Shown: piece after piece, positions 1-8,145 of the stretch
Layout: every line of letters starts with the position of its first letter
Numbering within the stretch: the stretch's first letter is position 1
Translations under genes and position numbers: made by a program
Source: Actinomycetes bacterium
GTDB lineage: Bacteria; Actinomycetota; Actinomycetes; Actinomycetales; Microbacteriaceae
Assembly (NCBI GenBank): GCA_023386365.1
Contig: JAEWJX010000089.1
Location: 1-8,713, forward strand
Reading direction: 5' to 3'
Length of the DNA: 8,713 nucleotides
The notes under the pieces: model-generated
Told to the model about the DNA's origin: nothing
Database searches by the model: none
Seen by the model: the letters and a program-made list of their open reading frames with translations, nothing else

Positions 1-1
1 C

Positions 2-550
2 CTCGCGGCGGCCCGCGGCCCGCGTCTCGGCGACCTCGGTGGCGACGGCACCGCGGATCGCCGCGGCTTCGCGCATCGCCTCCTGGGTGGACGCGTCCGC
101 ATCCGCGGCGGCGCGCCCGACGAGAGCCTCGGCCTCGTCGCGTGCACCCGTGAGGATGCGGTCGGCCTGGGCCTGCGCGTCGCCGACGAGACGCTCGGCG
201 GTCTCGCCCGCATCCGCGCGGAGGCTGTCGATCTCCTGCTGGACGGAGCCACGCAGGCGCTCGGCGTCGATGTCGGCCTGGGCGATGAGGCGGGTGGACT
301 GCTCCTCGGCGACCCGGAGCGTGTTCTCGAGCTTCGTGCCGAGCCCCGAATAGGTGGGGCTGCCGACCTCGTCGAGCTCCGCCTGGAGGTCTTCGGCGAG
401 CGCCTGCAGGCGCTTCACCTCTTTGAGGGCGTCAGCGCGGTCGCTGGTGGCCTTGATCACATCGCGGCGCAGCGCGCCGACGGCCTGATCGACCTCGTCC
501 TTCTTGTATCCACGAAGCTCTGTGTTGAAACCCGCGTCGTCTGCCGCCAC
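2..550 (-). CDS. DivIVA-like coiled-coil protein, N-terminal part (cut by window edge)
   Basis: This open frame starts at GTG 550-548 and continues without a stop to the left edge, giving 183 visible residues. Residues 8-31 (F8, then RGYKKDEVDQAV) match the DivIVA N-terminal pattern of a Phe followed by RGY, a DEVD-like stretch and a short helix. The rest is an Ala/Glu/Arg-rich helix with very few prolines or glycines, as expected for a long coiled coil. DivIVA-family proteins bind curved or polar membrane and organise cell-wall growth or division in actinobacteria. Which paralogue this is (Wag31-like, SepIVA-like or another long coiled-coil protein) cannot be told without the C-terminus. The start is supported by GAGGAG five bases upstream. 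The gene is divergent from the envelope operon at 845. The coiled-coil call is firm; the DivIVA assignment is probable. Confidence 0.75.
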   Translation of the reverse strand, partial: MAADDAGFNTELRGYKKDEVDQAVGALRRDVIKATSDRADALKEVKRLQALAEDLQAELDEVGSPTYSGLGTKLENTLRVAEEQSTRLIAQADIDAERLRGSVQQEIDSLRADAGETAERLVGDAQAQADRILTGARDEAEALVGRAAADADASTQEAMREAAAIRGAVATEVAETRAAGRRE

Positions 551-555
551 GTGTG

Positions 556-561
556 CTCCTC
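556..561 (-). promoter_or_regulatory. Ribosome binding site of the DivIVA-like gene
   Basis: Read on the minus strand the sequence is GAGGAG, five bases before GTG 550-548. It fixes the start of the left-edge gene, which has no ATG nearby. Confidence 0.75.
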
Positions 562-613
562 GTTCGGGAAAGTAGGGGGTCCGGCCCGCCAGATGGGGCT
601 CGGAACCCTCACG

Positions 614-619
614 AGTGTA
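614..619 (-). promoter_or_regulatory. Possible -10 element for the DivIVA-like gene
   Basis: On the minus strand this is TACACT, which fits the TANNNT actinobacterial -10 pattern. It lies 63 bases upstream of the GTG. I see no convincing -35 at 16-18 bases, so this is only a candidate. Confidence 0.25.
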
Positions 620-674
620 ATCGGCGGGGGAGACGCGGAGTACCTGTCGGGAAAACGCCGGTCAGGGGACTCCC

Positions 675-692
675 AGGGGCCTCCCGGCCCCT
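675..692. repeat. Perfect 7-bp inverted repeat with 4-base loop
   Basis: AGGGGCC at 675-681 pairs with GGCCCCT at 686-692 around TCCC. No T-run follows and it ends no gene, because both flanking genes are transcribed away from it. A regulatory or structural role is more likely than termination. Confidence 0.6.
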
Positions 693-696
693 ATCC

Positions 697-713
697 GGGG
701 TCACGGGGACCCC
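697..713. repeat. Perfect 6-bp inverted repeat with 5-base loop
   Basis: GGGGTC at 697-702 pairs with GACCCC at 708-713. It lies four bases from the stem at 675-692 and just upstream of the -10 candidate TAATCT (720-725), where it could overlap the -35 region. Confidence 0.55.
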
Positions 714-719
714 TTCCGC

Positions 720-725
720 TAATCT
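720..725 (+). promoter_or_regulatory. Possible -10 element for the envelope operon
   Basis: TAATCT fits TANNNT and would give a leader of about 110 bases before GTG 845. There is no good -35; the 17-base position falls on GGGGTC, which is an arm of the hairpin at 697-713. Confidence 0.25.
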
Positions 726-826
726 GGGGTGTCTTTGCCTGCTGCCTCGCCGCGCCCCCGGGCGGCGAACCCCGCCTCTTCGACATATGACGGCGGATCG
801 TTGCGGAACACCCCGCGTGGCAGCTC

Positions 827-834
827 GAGAGGAG
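827..834 (+). promoter_or_regulatory. Ribosome binding site of the 576-residue envelope protein
   Basis: GAGAGGAG ends ten bases before GTG 845. This is slightly long, but it is the only strong purine site nearby and supports that start. Confidence 0.65.
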
Positions 835-844
835 TTCACAACCC

Positions 845-2575
845 GTGCGATTCGTACTCGCGATCGTGCTGTTCGTCACAGCCCTCGTGGCCATCGGCCT
901 CGGCGTCGCCCAGCGCACCATCTTCCAGGGACCCGACCACGTCACCGCAGCGGTCGACGTCGCCGGCGATGCCCCCTTCACCGTCATCGACGGCGACGTG
1001 CTCAACAGCCACCCCGGCACCCAGCTCGTCTCGGTGACCGGCACCGGAACCGACCCCGTCTTCATGGCCTACGGCCGCACGGATGACGTGCAGGCATGGG
1101 TGGGCGAGGCCTCCTCGTCCACCATCGGTTACGACGCCGAGACCGTCGAGCTCACCGCCGACACCACGACCGGCACCGAGGAGGAGTCGCCGTCACCCGC
1201 CGGCAGCGACCTCTGGATCCAGGAGTTCGCCGGCGAGGGCAGCCTCGTGCGCAAGGTGAACGTGCCCTCCGACGTATCGCTGCTCATCGCATCCGACGGA
1301 ACCGCGGCGGCCCCCGCCGAGATCTCGGTCACCTGGCCGCTCGACAACTCCACCCCGTGGTCGAGCCCCCTCATCATCGCCGGCATCGGTGCGCTCCTCG
1401 TGGGCCTCATCGTGCTCATCTGGGCGCTCGTGCACGCACGCCGCCGCCACGGGCCGCGCCGCAAGACCCCCAAGATGCCGAAGCCCCCGAAGCCGCAGCA
1501 GCTCAAGCCGGCGCCCAAGCGCGCCGCGCTCACCGCGAGCGTCCCCGAGACCCGCGGACGCCGCCGCGCCTTCGTGGCGCTCCCGCTGCTGCTCGTCGGT
1601 ACGGTCGCCCTCAGCGCCTGCACCGCCGAAGGCAGCGCGCTGCCCAGCGCCACCCCCAGCGCCACGGATGCGGCAGTCGCCGAGGTCGAGCCGCCCGTCG
1701 TCACCGAGCGCCAGTTCGACCGCATCGTCTCTCAGATCGGCGAGTCCGTCACGGCCGCCGACGAGGCACGCAACGCGAAGGCCGCCAGTCGGCGCCTCGC
1801 AGGTCCCGCGCTCGAACTGCGCACCGCCAACTACGCCGCCATCGGCGCCGACGCGGCGGTGACGCCCGTCGGTGCGTTCCCGGTCGGCGAGGTCGACCTG
1901 ATCCTGCCGCAGCGCCTCCACGAGTGGCCGCGCGTCGTGTTCGCGATCCTCTCCGGCTCGGAGAGCGACAAGTTCGCCGGCATGTTCGTGCAGGAGTCGC
2001 CGCGCACCCAGTACAAGGTGCACTACCTGATGCGGCTCACGCAGTCGGTGCCGGAGGTCGCACCCACCGATCTCGGCGCCTCGCGTCTCGCGCCCGACAA
2101 CAAGCTGCTCGCCTACACGCCCGAGCAGCTGGCGGCCGAGTACGGCGACATCCTCATCAACGGCGACGAGTCGCCGTACGTCGACCACTTCGACGCCGAG
2201 AACGACCTGCTCCGCGAGAAGTTCGGTGCCGCGTACAAGACGCAGCGTCGAGCCGACCTGCAGAACGCGGCCGTCGAGTTCGCCAGCAAGGCGGGCGAGG
2301 AAGAGCCGTACGCCTTCGCGACGAACGACACCGGCGCCATCGTGGCGGTCGACCTCCGCGAGATCGAGACGGTGAAGCCGGCCGAGGCAGGCGCAGCCGT
2401 CAACCCGACCGGGGCCGTGAAGGCACTCTCGCAGAAGCAGACCACCACGAAGGGCATCACCGCCGAATACGGCATGCAGGTGCTGTTCTACGTGCCGGCC
2501 CTGACGGCCGAAGACCAGCGCGTCAAGGTGCTCGGCTTCACACAGGGTCTCGTGGCCGCCGCCGAAGTACCGTAG
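845..2575 (+). CDS. Multi-pass envelope protein with internal lipobox, function unknown
   Basis: The 576-residue product starts at GTG. Visible parts are: a first membrane helix at about residues 3-22; an outside domain at about 23-173; a second helix at about 174-197; a basic, Pro/Lys-rich linker at 198-241; a third hydrophobic stretch at 242-258 ending in the lipobox LSAC (Cys259); and a large domain at 260-576. The Arg-rich linker fits a cytoplasmic loop, which puts both large domains outside. The Cys259 segment looks exactly like a lipoprotein signal peptide (RGRRR, a hydrophobic core, LSAC) in the middle of a protein. I do not recognise an enzyme motif. Relatives may carry a loose 'glycosyl transferase' label, but no GT fold or DXD motif is evident. 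It is followed after five bases by the YbbN-like gene, so the two are probably co-transcribed. Coding call and topology are fairly firm; function is unknown. Confidence 0.9.
   Translation: MRFVLAIVLFVTALVAIGLGVAQRTIFQGPDHVTAAVDVAGDAPFTVIDGDVLNSHPGTQLVSVTGTGTDPVFMAYGRTDDVQAWVGEASSSTIGYDAETVELTADTTTGTEEESPSPAGSDLWIQEFAGEGSLVRKVNVPSDVSLLIASDGTAAAPAEISVTWPLDNSTPWSSPLIIAGIGALLVGLIVLIWALVHARRRHGPRRKTPKMPKPPKPQQLKPAPKRAALTASVPETRGRRRAFVALPLLLVGTVALSACTAEGSALPSATPSATDAAVAEVEPPVVTERQFDRIVSQIGESVTAADEARNAKAASRRLAGPALELRTANYAAIGADAAVTPVGAFPVGEVDLILPQRLHEWPRVVFAILSGSESDKFAGMFVQESPRTQYKVHYLMRLTQSVPEVAPTDLGASRLAPDNKLLAYTPEQLAAEYGDILINGDESPYVDHFDAENDLLREKFGAAYKTQRRADLQNAAVEFASKAGEEEPYAFATNDTGAIVAVDLREIETVKPAEAGAAVNPTGAVKALSQKQTTTKGITAEYGMQVLFYVPALTAEDQRVKVLGFTQGLVAAAEVP
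1556..1621 (+). other. Internal lipoprotein-type signal (residues 238-259)
   Basis: The segment has an n-region RGRRR, a hydrophobic h-region and the lipobox L256-S-A-C259, with the TGC codon at 1619-1621. After it comes a Ser/Ala/Pro/Thr-rich tether, typical of the start of a mature lipoprotein. It lies 258 residues into the open frame rather than at the N-terminus. Confidence 0.7.
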
Positions 2576-2580
2576 AGCCT

Positions 2581-3504
2581 GTGAGCGATCTGCCCCCTTC
2601 GAGCCTGCGTGGCGCCGTCGACCTGTCCGGACTCGTGCGACGGGCGGCGACGCCCGCACCCGCAGCCCCCGAAGGGCAGGCGCCCGCCGGCGACCCGTCG
2701 CTCGTCTTCGAGACCACGGATGCGGCCTTCCAGAGCGTGCTCGAGCTTTCCAGCCGCGTGCCGGTGGTCGTCGAGTTCATCGCGCCGGGACTCAACTCGG
2801 CACTCGGCCCGATCGTGCAGTCGTACGGCGGTCGCCTCGTGCTGGCCGTCGTCGACGGGTCAGTGAACCCGAACCTCGCGCAGGCGTTCCAGGTGCGCGA
2901 GGTGCCGGCGGTGGCCGCCGTCATCGCGGGCCGCCCCGTGAACCTGTTCCTCGGCATCCCGTCCGACGCCGAGGTGCGTCAGGTGCTCGACGAACTGCTG
3001 CAGCTCGCCGCCGAGAACGGCGTCACCGGCACCGTGCCCGCCGAAGGGGCGGATGCGGGCGCCGAAGCTGCCGAGCCGATCGAACCGCCGCTGCCCCCGC
3101 GCCACCAGGAGGCGTACGACGCCATCGAACGCGGCGACTACCCGGCGGCGATCGCCGCCTACCGCGCGGCGCTCGTCGAGAACCCGCGCGACCAGCTCGC
3201 CGTCGCCGGCCTCGCGCAGGTGTCGCTCCTCGACCGCCTCAGCGGCGCCACCGCCTCCGACGTCCGCGACGCCGCCGCCGCGAACCGCGACGACGTCGAC
3301 GCGCAGCTCGCCGTCGCCGACCTGGACGTCAGCGGCGGGCACCTCGACGACGGCTTCGGCCGCCTGCTCGACCTGTTCGTCAGCGCATCACCCGACGACC
3401 GCACGCGCATACGCACCCGCCTGCTCGAATACTTCGAGATCGCCGGCGCCGACGACCCGCGCGTGGGCGCGGCGCGTCGCCGCCTCACGACCCTGCTCTA
3501 CTGA
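2581..3504 (+). CDS. YbbN/CnoX-type thioredoxin-fold protein with TPR-like C-terminus, no CXXC
   Basis: The product has 307 residues. Residues 40-145 form a thioredoxin fold: the strand VPVVVEFIAPG (60-70), cis-Pro109 in VREVPA, and F123 and G125 before the last helix. The redox CXXC is replaced by L71-N-S-A74, so a dithiol reaction is not possible. An Ala/Glu/Pro linker (150-170) leads to helical hairpins at about 174-300. HQEAYDAIERGDYPAAIAAY (175-194) is a clear TPR-like helix pair, as in E. coli YbbN, a chaperone-holdase (CnoX). I infer a protein-binding or co-chaperone role in the cytoplasm; there is no signal peptide. Start GTG 2581 lies five bases after the upstream TAG without a strong ribosome site, which suggests translational coupling. 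The frame stays open back to 1096, but that part overlaps the upstream gene and is spurious. Family assignment is good; the partner is unknown. Confidence 0.85.
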   Translation: MSDLPPSSLRGAVDLSGLVRRAATPAPAAPEGQAPAGDPSLVFETTDAAFQSVLELSSRVPVVVEFIAPGLNSALGPIVQSYGGRLVLAVVDGSVNPNLAQAFQVREVPAVAAVIAGRPVNLFLGIPSDAEVRQVLDELLQLAAENGVTGTVPAEGADAGAEAAEPIEPPLPPRHQEAYDAIERGDYPAAIAAYRAALVENPRDQLAVAGLAQVSLLDRLSGATASDVRDAAAANRDDVDAQLAVADLDVSGGHLDDGFGRLLDLFVSASPDDRTRIRTRLLEYFEIAGADDPRVGAARRRLTTLLY

Positions 3505-3505
3505 A

Positions 3506-3545
3506 CCGGGTTTCGATACGCCGCTTCGCGGCTACTCAACCAGCG
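3506..3545. repeat. Short palindromic intergenic repeat, probable bidirectional terminator
   Basis: The core hairpin is GCCGC (3520-3524), TTC, GCGGC (3528-3532), with an outer GGTT (3509-3512) / AACC (3538-3541) pairing and imperfect stretches between. The sequence, from GGTTTCGATACG to CTCAACCAGCGG, resembles a dispersed repeat I know from Microbacteriaceae genomes. It fills the whole gap between two convergent genes and extends into the 3' end of glgB. A stem placed here could end transcripts from both sides, although it has no long T-run. Confidence 0.65.
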
Positions 3546-5710
3546 GGGTGGCGCTTCAGGTACAGCGCCGCCAGGGGCGGCAGGGTGAGTTCCACCGACG
3601 CGGGCTGGCCGTGCCACGGCTCCGCGGTCGCGGTGACGCGCCCGTAGTTGCCGACACCCGATCCGCCCACCTCGACGGCGTCCGAGTTCAGCAGCTCCAC
3701 CCAGGTGCCTTCCGCGGGCAGACCGATGCGGTACGGCCCCACCGGGTTGCCACCGAAGTTCACGATGCAGGCGAGTTCCTCACCTGAACGGGACCGCCGC
3801 AGGAAGGCGACCACGTTGCTGCCGGGGTCGCTCGTGATCCACTCGAACCCGGCCGGCTCCGCGTCGAGCTCCCACAGGGCGGGAGTTTCGCGGTACACGC
3901 GGTTCAGCTGCGCCACATGGCTCCAGAGGGCCTGGTGCACCGGCTGGTCGAGGATCCACCAGTCCAGTCCCCGCTGCTCCGACCACTCCGACGGCTGCCC
4001 GAACTCCGACCCCATGAACAGCAGCTGCTTGCCGGGGTGCGCCCACATGAACGACAGGTAGGCCCGCACGTTCGCCAGCTTCTGCCACTGGTCGCCGGGC
4101 ATCTTCGACAGCAGGGAGCCCTTGCCGTGCACGACCTCGTCGTGGCTGATCGGCAGCAGGAACGCCTCGCTGAAGGCGTACAGGAACGAGAACGTGATGT
4201 CGCCGTGGTGGTCGCCGCGCCACATCGGGTCCTCGTGGATGTACTGCAGCGAGTCGTGCATCCACCCCATGTTCCACTTCAGGCCGAAGCCGAGGCCGCC
4301 GGCGGAGGTCGGATGCGTGACGCCCGGCCACGAGGTCGACTCCTCGGCGATCATCACGATGCCGGGGTTGCGTTTGTAGGCGGTGGCGTTCACCTCCTGC
4401 AGGAACGAGATCGCCTCCAGGTTCTCGCGTCCGCCGTGCACGTTCGGCACCCACTCGTCGGCTTTGCGGGAGTAGTCGCGGTACAGCATGCTCGCCACCG
4501 CATCCACCCGGAGGCCGTCGATGTGGAACTCCTCCAGCCAGTAGAGGGCGTTCGCGACGAGGAAGTTGCGCACCTGCGACTGCCCGAAGTCGAACACCAG
4601 CGTTCCCCAGTCGGGGTGCTCGCCGATGCGGGGGTCGGAGTGCTCGTACAGCGGCTCCCCGTCGAAGCGTGCCAGCGCCCACTCGTCTTTCGGGAAATGC
4701 GCCGGAACCCAGTCCATGATCACGCCGATGCCGGCCTGGTGCAGCCGGTCGACGAGATAGCGGAAGTCGTCGGGGTGGCCGAAGCGGCTGGTGGGGGCGT
4801 AGTAGCCGGTCACCTGGTAGCCCCACGACCCGCCGAACGGGTGCTCGGCGAGGGGCATGAACTCCACGTGCGTGAAGCCGAGCCCGGTGACGTAGTCGAT
4901 GAGCTCGTCGGCGGCCTGCCGGTAGGTGAGGCCGGGACGCCACGACCCGAGGTGCAGCTCGTAGACGCTCATCGCGCCCTGGTGCGGGTCGGATGCGGCG
5001 CGTGACGCCATCCACGCCCCGTCGTCCCAGCTGTAGGCGCTCTGCCCCACAACCGATCCGGTCGACGGGGGAACCTCCGTGTAGCGGGCCATCGGGTCGG
5101 CCCGGGTGACCCATTCGCCGGAGCGGCTGAGCAGTTCGAACTTGTAGATGCTGCCCGCGCCGAGACCGGGCACGAACAGCTCCCACACGCCGTTGTCGTC
5201 GAGTCGGCGCATCGCGTGGCCGAGTCCGCTCCAGTCGTTGAAGTCGCCCACCACGCGCGCGGCCTGGGCGTGCGGCGCCCACACCACGAATCCGGTGCCG
5301 TCGACGCCCTCGTGCTGCTTCACGTGCGCGCCGAACACGTGCCACAGCTGCTCGTGGCGCCCTTCGCCCCAGAGGAACAGGTCGACTTCGCCGACGCTCG
5401 GCACGAACCGGTACGGGTCGTCGGTGCGCCACTCGGGGCCGTCCGTGTAGCGGGTCAGCAGCTCGTACGCCTGGCCGGCTCCGGTCGCGTACCCCTGCCA
5501 CAGGCCGCCGGCGTGGTGCTCCAGTTCGACCCGAGTGCCATCCGCCTGCACCGCGGTGACGGATGCGGCGAGCGGCCGCAGCGCGCGGATCACCCGCCCC
5601 CCGTCGACGGGGTGGGCGCCCAGCCACTCGTGGGGGCGGGGGTGGCGCGCCTCGGTGAGGCTCGACACGAGTCCCGGGTCGAGGTCGGGGAGGTCTCGCG
5701 GAGCCGCCAT
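3536..5710 (-). CDS. glgB: 1,4-alpha-glucan branching enzyme (GH13)
   Basis: The 724-residue enzyme moves a segment of alpha-1,4-glucan to a 6-hydroxyl, making the alpha-1,6 branches of glycogen. Two N-terminal beta domains (about 5-105 and a CBM48 at about 125-220) precede the GH13 barrel. Barrel motifs are DWVPAHFPKDEWAL (333-346), DGLRVDAVASMLYRDY with nucleophile D403, IAEEST with acid/base E456, and LPISHDEVVHGKGSL with D524. These fall two residues before E. coli D405, E458 and D526, and the length is close to that protein's, so the enzyme looks complete and active. The all-beta C-terminal domain ends in KRHPAG. ATG 5710 has AGAAGGGA seven bases upstream and lies one base after the glgE stop (TGACATG), so the two genes are coupled. 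The last codons and stop lie in the repeat at 3506-3545. Confidence 0.97.
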   Translation of the reverse strand: MAAPRDLPDLDPGLVSSLTEARHPRPHEWLGAHPVDGGRVIRALRPLAASVTAVQADGTRVELEHHAGGLWQGYATGAGQAYELLTRYTDGPEWRTDDPYRFVPSVGEVDLFLWGEGRHEQLWHVFGAHVKQHEGVDGTGFVVWAPHAQAARVVGDFNDWSGLGHAMRRLDDNGVWELFVPGLGAGSIYKFELLSRSGEWVTRADPMARYTEVPPSTGSVVGQSAYSWDDGAWMASRAASDPHQGAMSVYELHLGSWRPGLTYRQAADELIDYVTGLGFTHVEFMPLAEHPFGGSWGYQVTGYYAPTSRFGHPDDFRYLVDRLHQAGIGVIMDWVPAHFPKDEWALARFDGEPLYEHSDPRIGEHPDWGTLVFDFGQSQVRNFLVANALYWLEEFHIDGLRVDAVASMLYRDYSRKADEWVPNVHGGRENLEAISFLQEVNATAYKRNPGIVMIAEESTSWPGVTHPTSAGGLGFGLKWNMGWMHDSLQYIHEDPMWRGDHHGDITFSFLYAFSEAFLLPISHDEVVHGKGSLLSKMPGDQWQKLANVRAYLSFMWAHPGKQLLFMGSEFGQPSEWSEQRGLDWWILDQPVHQALWSHVAQLNRVYRETPALWELDAEPAGFEWITSDPGSNVVAFLRRSRSGEELACIVNFGGNPVGPYRIGLPAEGTWVELLNSDAVEVGGSGVGNYGRVTATAEPWHGQPASVELTLPPLAALYLKRHPAG

Positions 5711-5711
5711 G

Positions 5712-7721
<2,010 letters not shown>

Positions 7722-7727
7722 GCTCCG

Positions 7728-7733
7728 ACCGTA
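7728..7733 (-). promoter_or_regulatory. Candidate -10 of a leaderless glgE transcript
   Basis: The minus strand reads TACGGT, then six bases (CGGAGC), then the GTG start. A TANNNT element at this distance would put +1 on the G of the start codon. No -35 is visible. Confidence 0.4.
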
Positions 7734-7978
7734 TCGCGTCGAGCCACGAACGCGGTGGGGATTGACGGGCGTGGGACGGCCCCCCAGGAGTAGACCGTTC
7801 CGTCTGTCCTCGCCGACCCTCACGCGGGGGTGGACGGATCTGGCACGTACCCCGATTTGTACCCTGTGAATGTGCCTAGAGAACCGACCTTGGAACATAA
7901 AACCCCTGGTCAGAACGGTTGCTCCATGCGTTTACATCCAAAATTCACGACCCCCGCAATGGGGCGCCTGCGTCCCCT

Positions 7979-8006
7979 TTGTCCGCACTATGGGGGACCG
8001 TAGTGT
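7979..8006 (+). promoter_or_regulatory. Candidate promoter of the TasA-like gene
   Basis: TTGTCC (7979-7984) and TAGTGT (8001-8006) are separated by 16 bases and fit a -35/-10 pair loosely (four of six, and TANNNT). The start would be near 8013, giving a leader of about 130 bases. Other sites in 7887-7960 are possible. Confidence 0.35.
7986..8005. repeat. 8-bp inverted repeat with GGGA loop, overlapping the candidate -10
   Basis: CACTATGG (7986-7993) faces CCGTAGTG (7998-8005) around GGGA. Seven Watson-Crick pairs and one T-G pair form, and the loop fits the GNRA tetraloop pattern. An alternative pairing of GTCCCC (7972-7977) with GGGGAC (7993-7998) would compete with it. It could be a DNA operator or, if transcribed, an RNA hairpin. 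Confidence 0.55.
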
Positions 8007-8048
8007 GTTCATCGGGGGATAGCCCGGCTTCCCTCCCCACGACGGCCA

Positions 8049-8116
8049 GCGCATGACGCCGACCGACAGACACCCGACGTCTCGACGCGCCAATCGGCGC
8101 GCCCTTCGTCATGCGC
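8049..8116 (+). promoter_or_regulatory. Predicted structured 5' leader of the TasA-like gene
   Basis: GCGCATGACG (8049-8058) pairs perfectly with CGTCATGCGC (8107-8116), a 10-bp closing stem around 48 bases. Inside, CGCGCC (8086-8091) pairs with GGCGCG (8096-8101) around AATC, and a weak AGAC/GTCT stem (8068-8071/8079-8082) is possible. The structure ends 17 bases before the ribosome site at 8134. The stems are seen directly; function as an RNA element is inferred. Confidence 0.5.
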
Positions 8117-8133
8117 GACACACAAACCACCCG

Positions 8134-8140
8134 AAAGGAA
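8134..8140 (+). promoter_or_regulatory. Ribosome binding site that sets the TasA-like start at 8146
   Basis: AAAGGAA ends five bases before ATG 8146. It favours this start over the in-frame ATG 8053, which has no such site, and over ATG 8141, which is directly adjacent and opens only ATG AAA TGA. Confidence 0.85.
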
Positions 8141-8145
8141 ATGAA

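Larger units (their letters stand above)
551..844. other. Divergent intergenic region
   Basis: These 294 bases separate the DivIVA-like gene (minus) from the envelope operon (plus). Short open frames cross it but have no ribosome sites or recognisable products. It holds a cluster of G4/C4 tracts at 663-713 that can form two hairpins, one weak -10 candidate on each strand, and the two ribosome binding sites at its ends. I see no RNA gene in it. Confidence 0.7.
7722..8145. other. Divergent intergenic region between glgE and the TasA-like gene
   Basis: These 424 bases hold no convincing gene. Minus-strand frame up to 7898 and plus-strand frame from 8053 cross it without ribosome sites. The stretch 7887-7950 is AT-richer than its surroundings (for example ACATAAAA, CCAAAATTC), as promoter DNA often is. 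Two GTACCC copies lie at 7847-7852 and 7859-7864. Dyads lie at 7972-8005, and a long-range stem enclosing an inner hairpin lies at 8049-8116. I see no tRNA and do not recognise a known riboswitch class. Confidence 0.7.

Noticed and set aside
551..1086. Short plus- and minus-strand frames across the left intergenic region
   Set aside because: No ribosome sites, low-complexity Arg/Pro-rich products, and overlap with the envelope gene.
1096..2580. Long open frame upstream of and in phase with the YbbN-like gene
   Set aside because: It overlaps the envelope gene in another frame and is a low-complexity Arg/Ala/Gly-rich string with no domain. Such shadow frames are common at this GC content. GTG 2581 just after the upstream stop fits the family start.
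3780..5627. Long Arg-rich open frame on the same strand as glgB but in another frame, plus a 1.1-kb plus-strand frame opposite
   Set aside because: Both lie inside glgB, which has complete catalytic motifs. Their products are low complexity and resemble no family.
7722..7898. Upstream extension of GlgE to ATG 7898
   Set aside because: The added 59 residues are Arg-rich, unlike GlgE N-termini, and run through AT-richer promoter-like DNA. The total length would exceed the usual family length.
8053..8145. Earlier start for the TasA-like protein at ATG 8053
   Set aside because: It would bury the signal peptide behind 31 basic residues, has no ribosome site, and lies in the palindromic leader. 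ATG 8146 has a well-spaced AAAGGAA.
8013..8145. Known riboswitch (cyclic di-GMP, cyclic di-AMP or cobalamin) in the TasA-like leader
   Set aside because: I could not match the conserved core of any of these classes. Only generic stems are visible.
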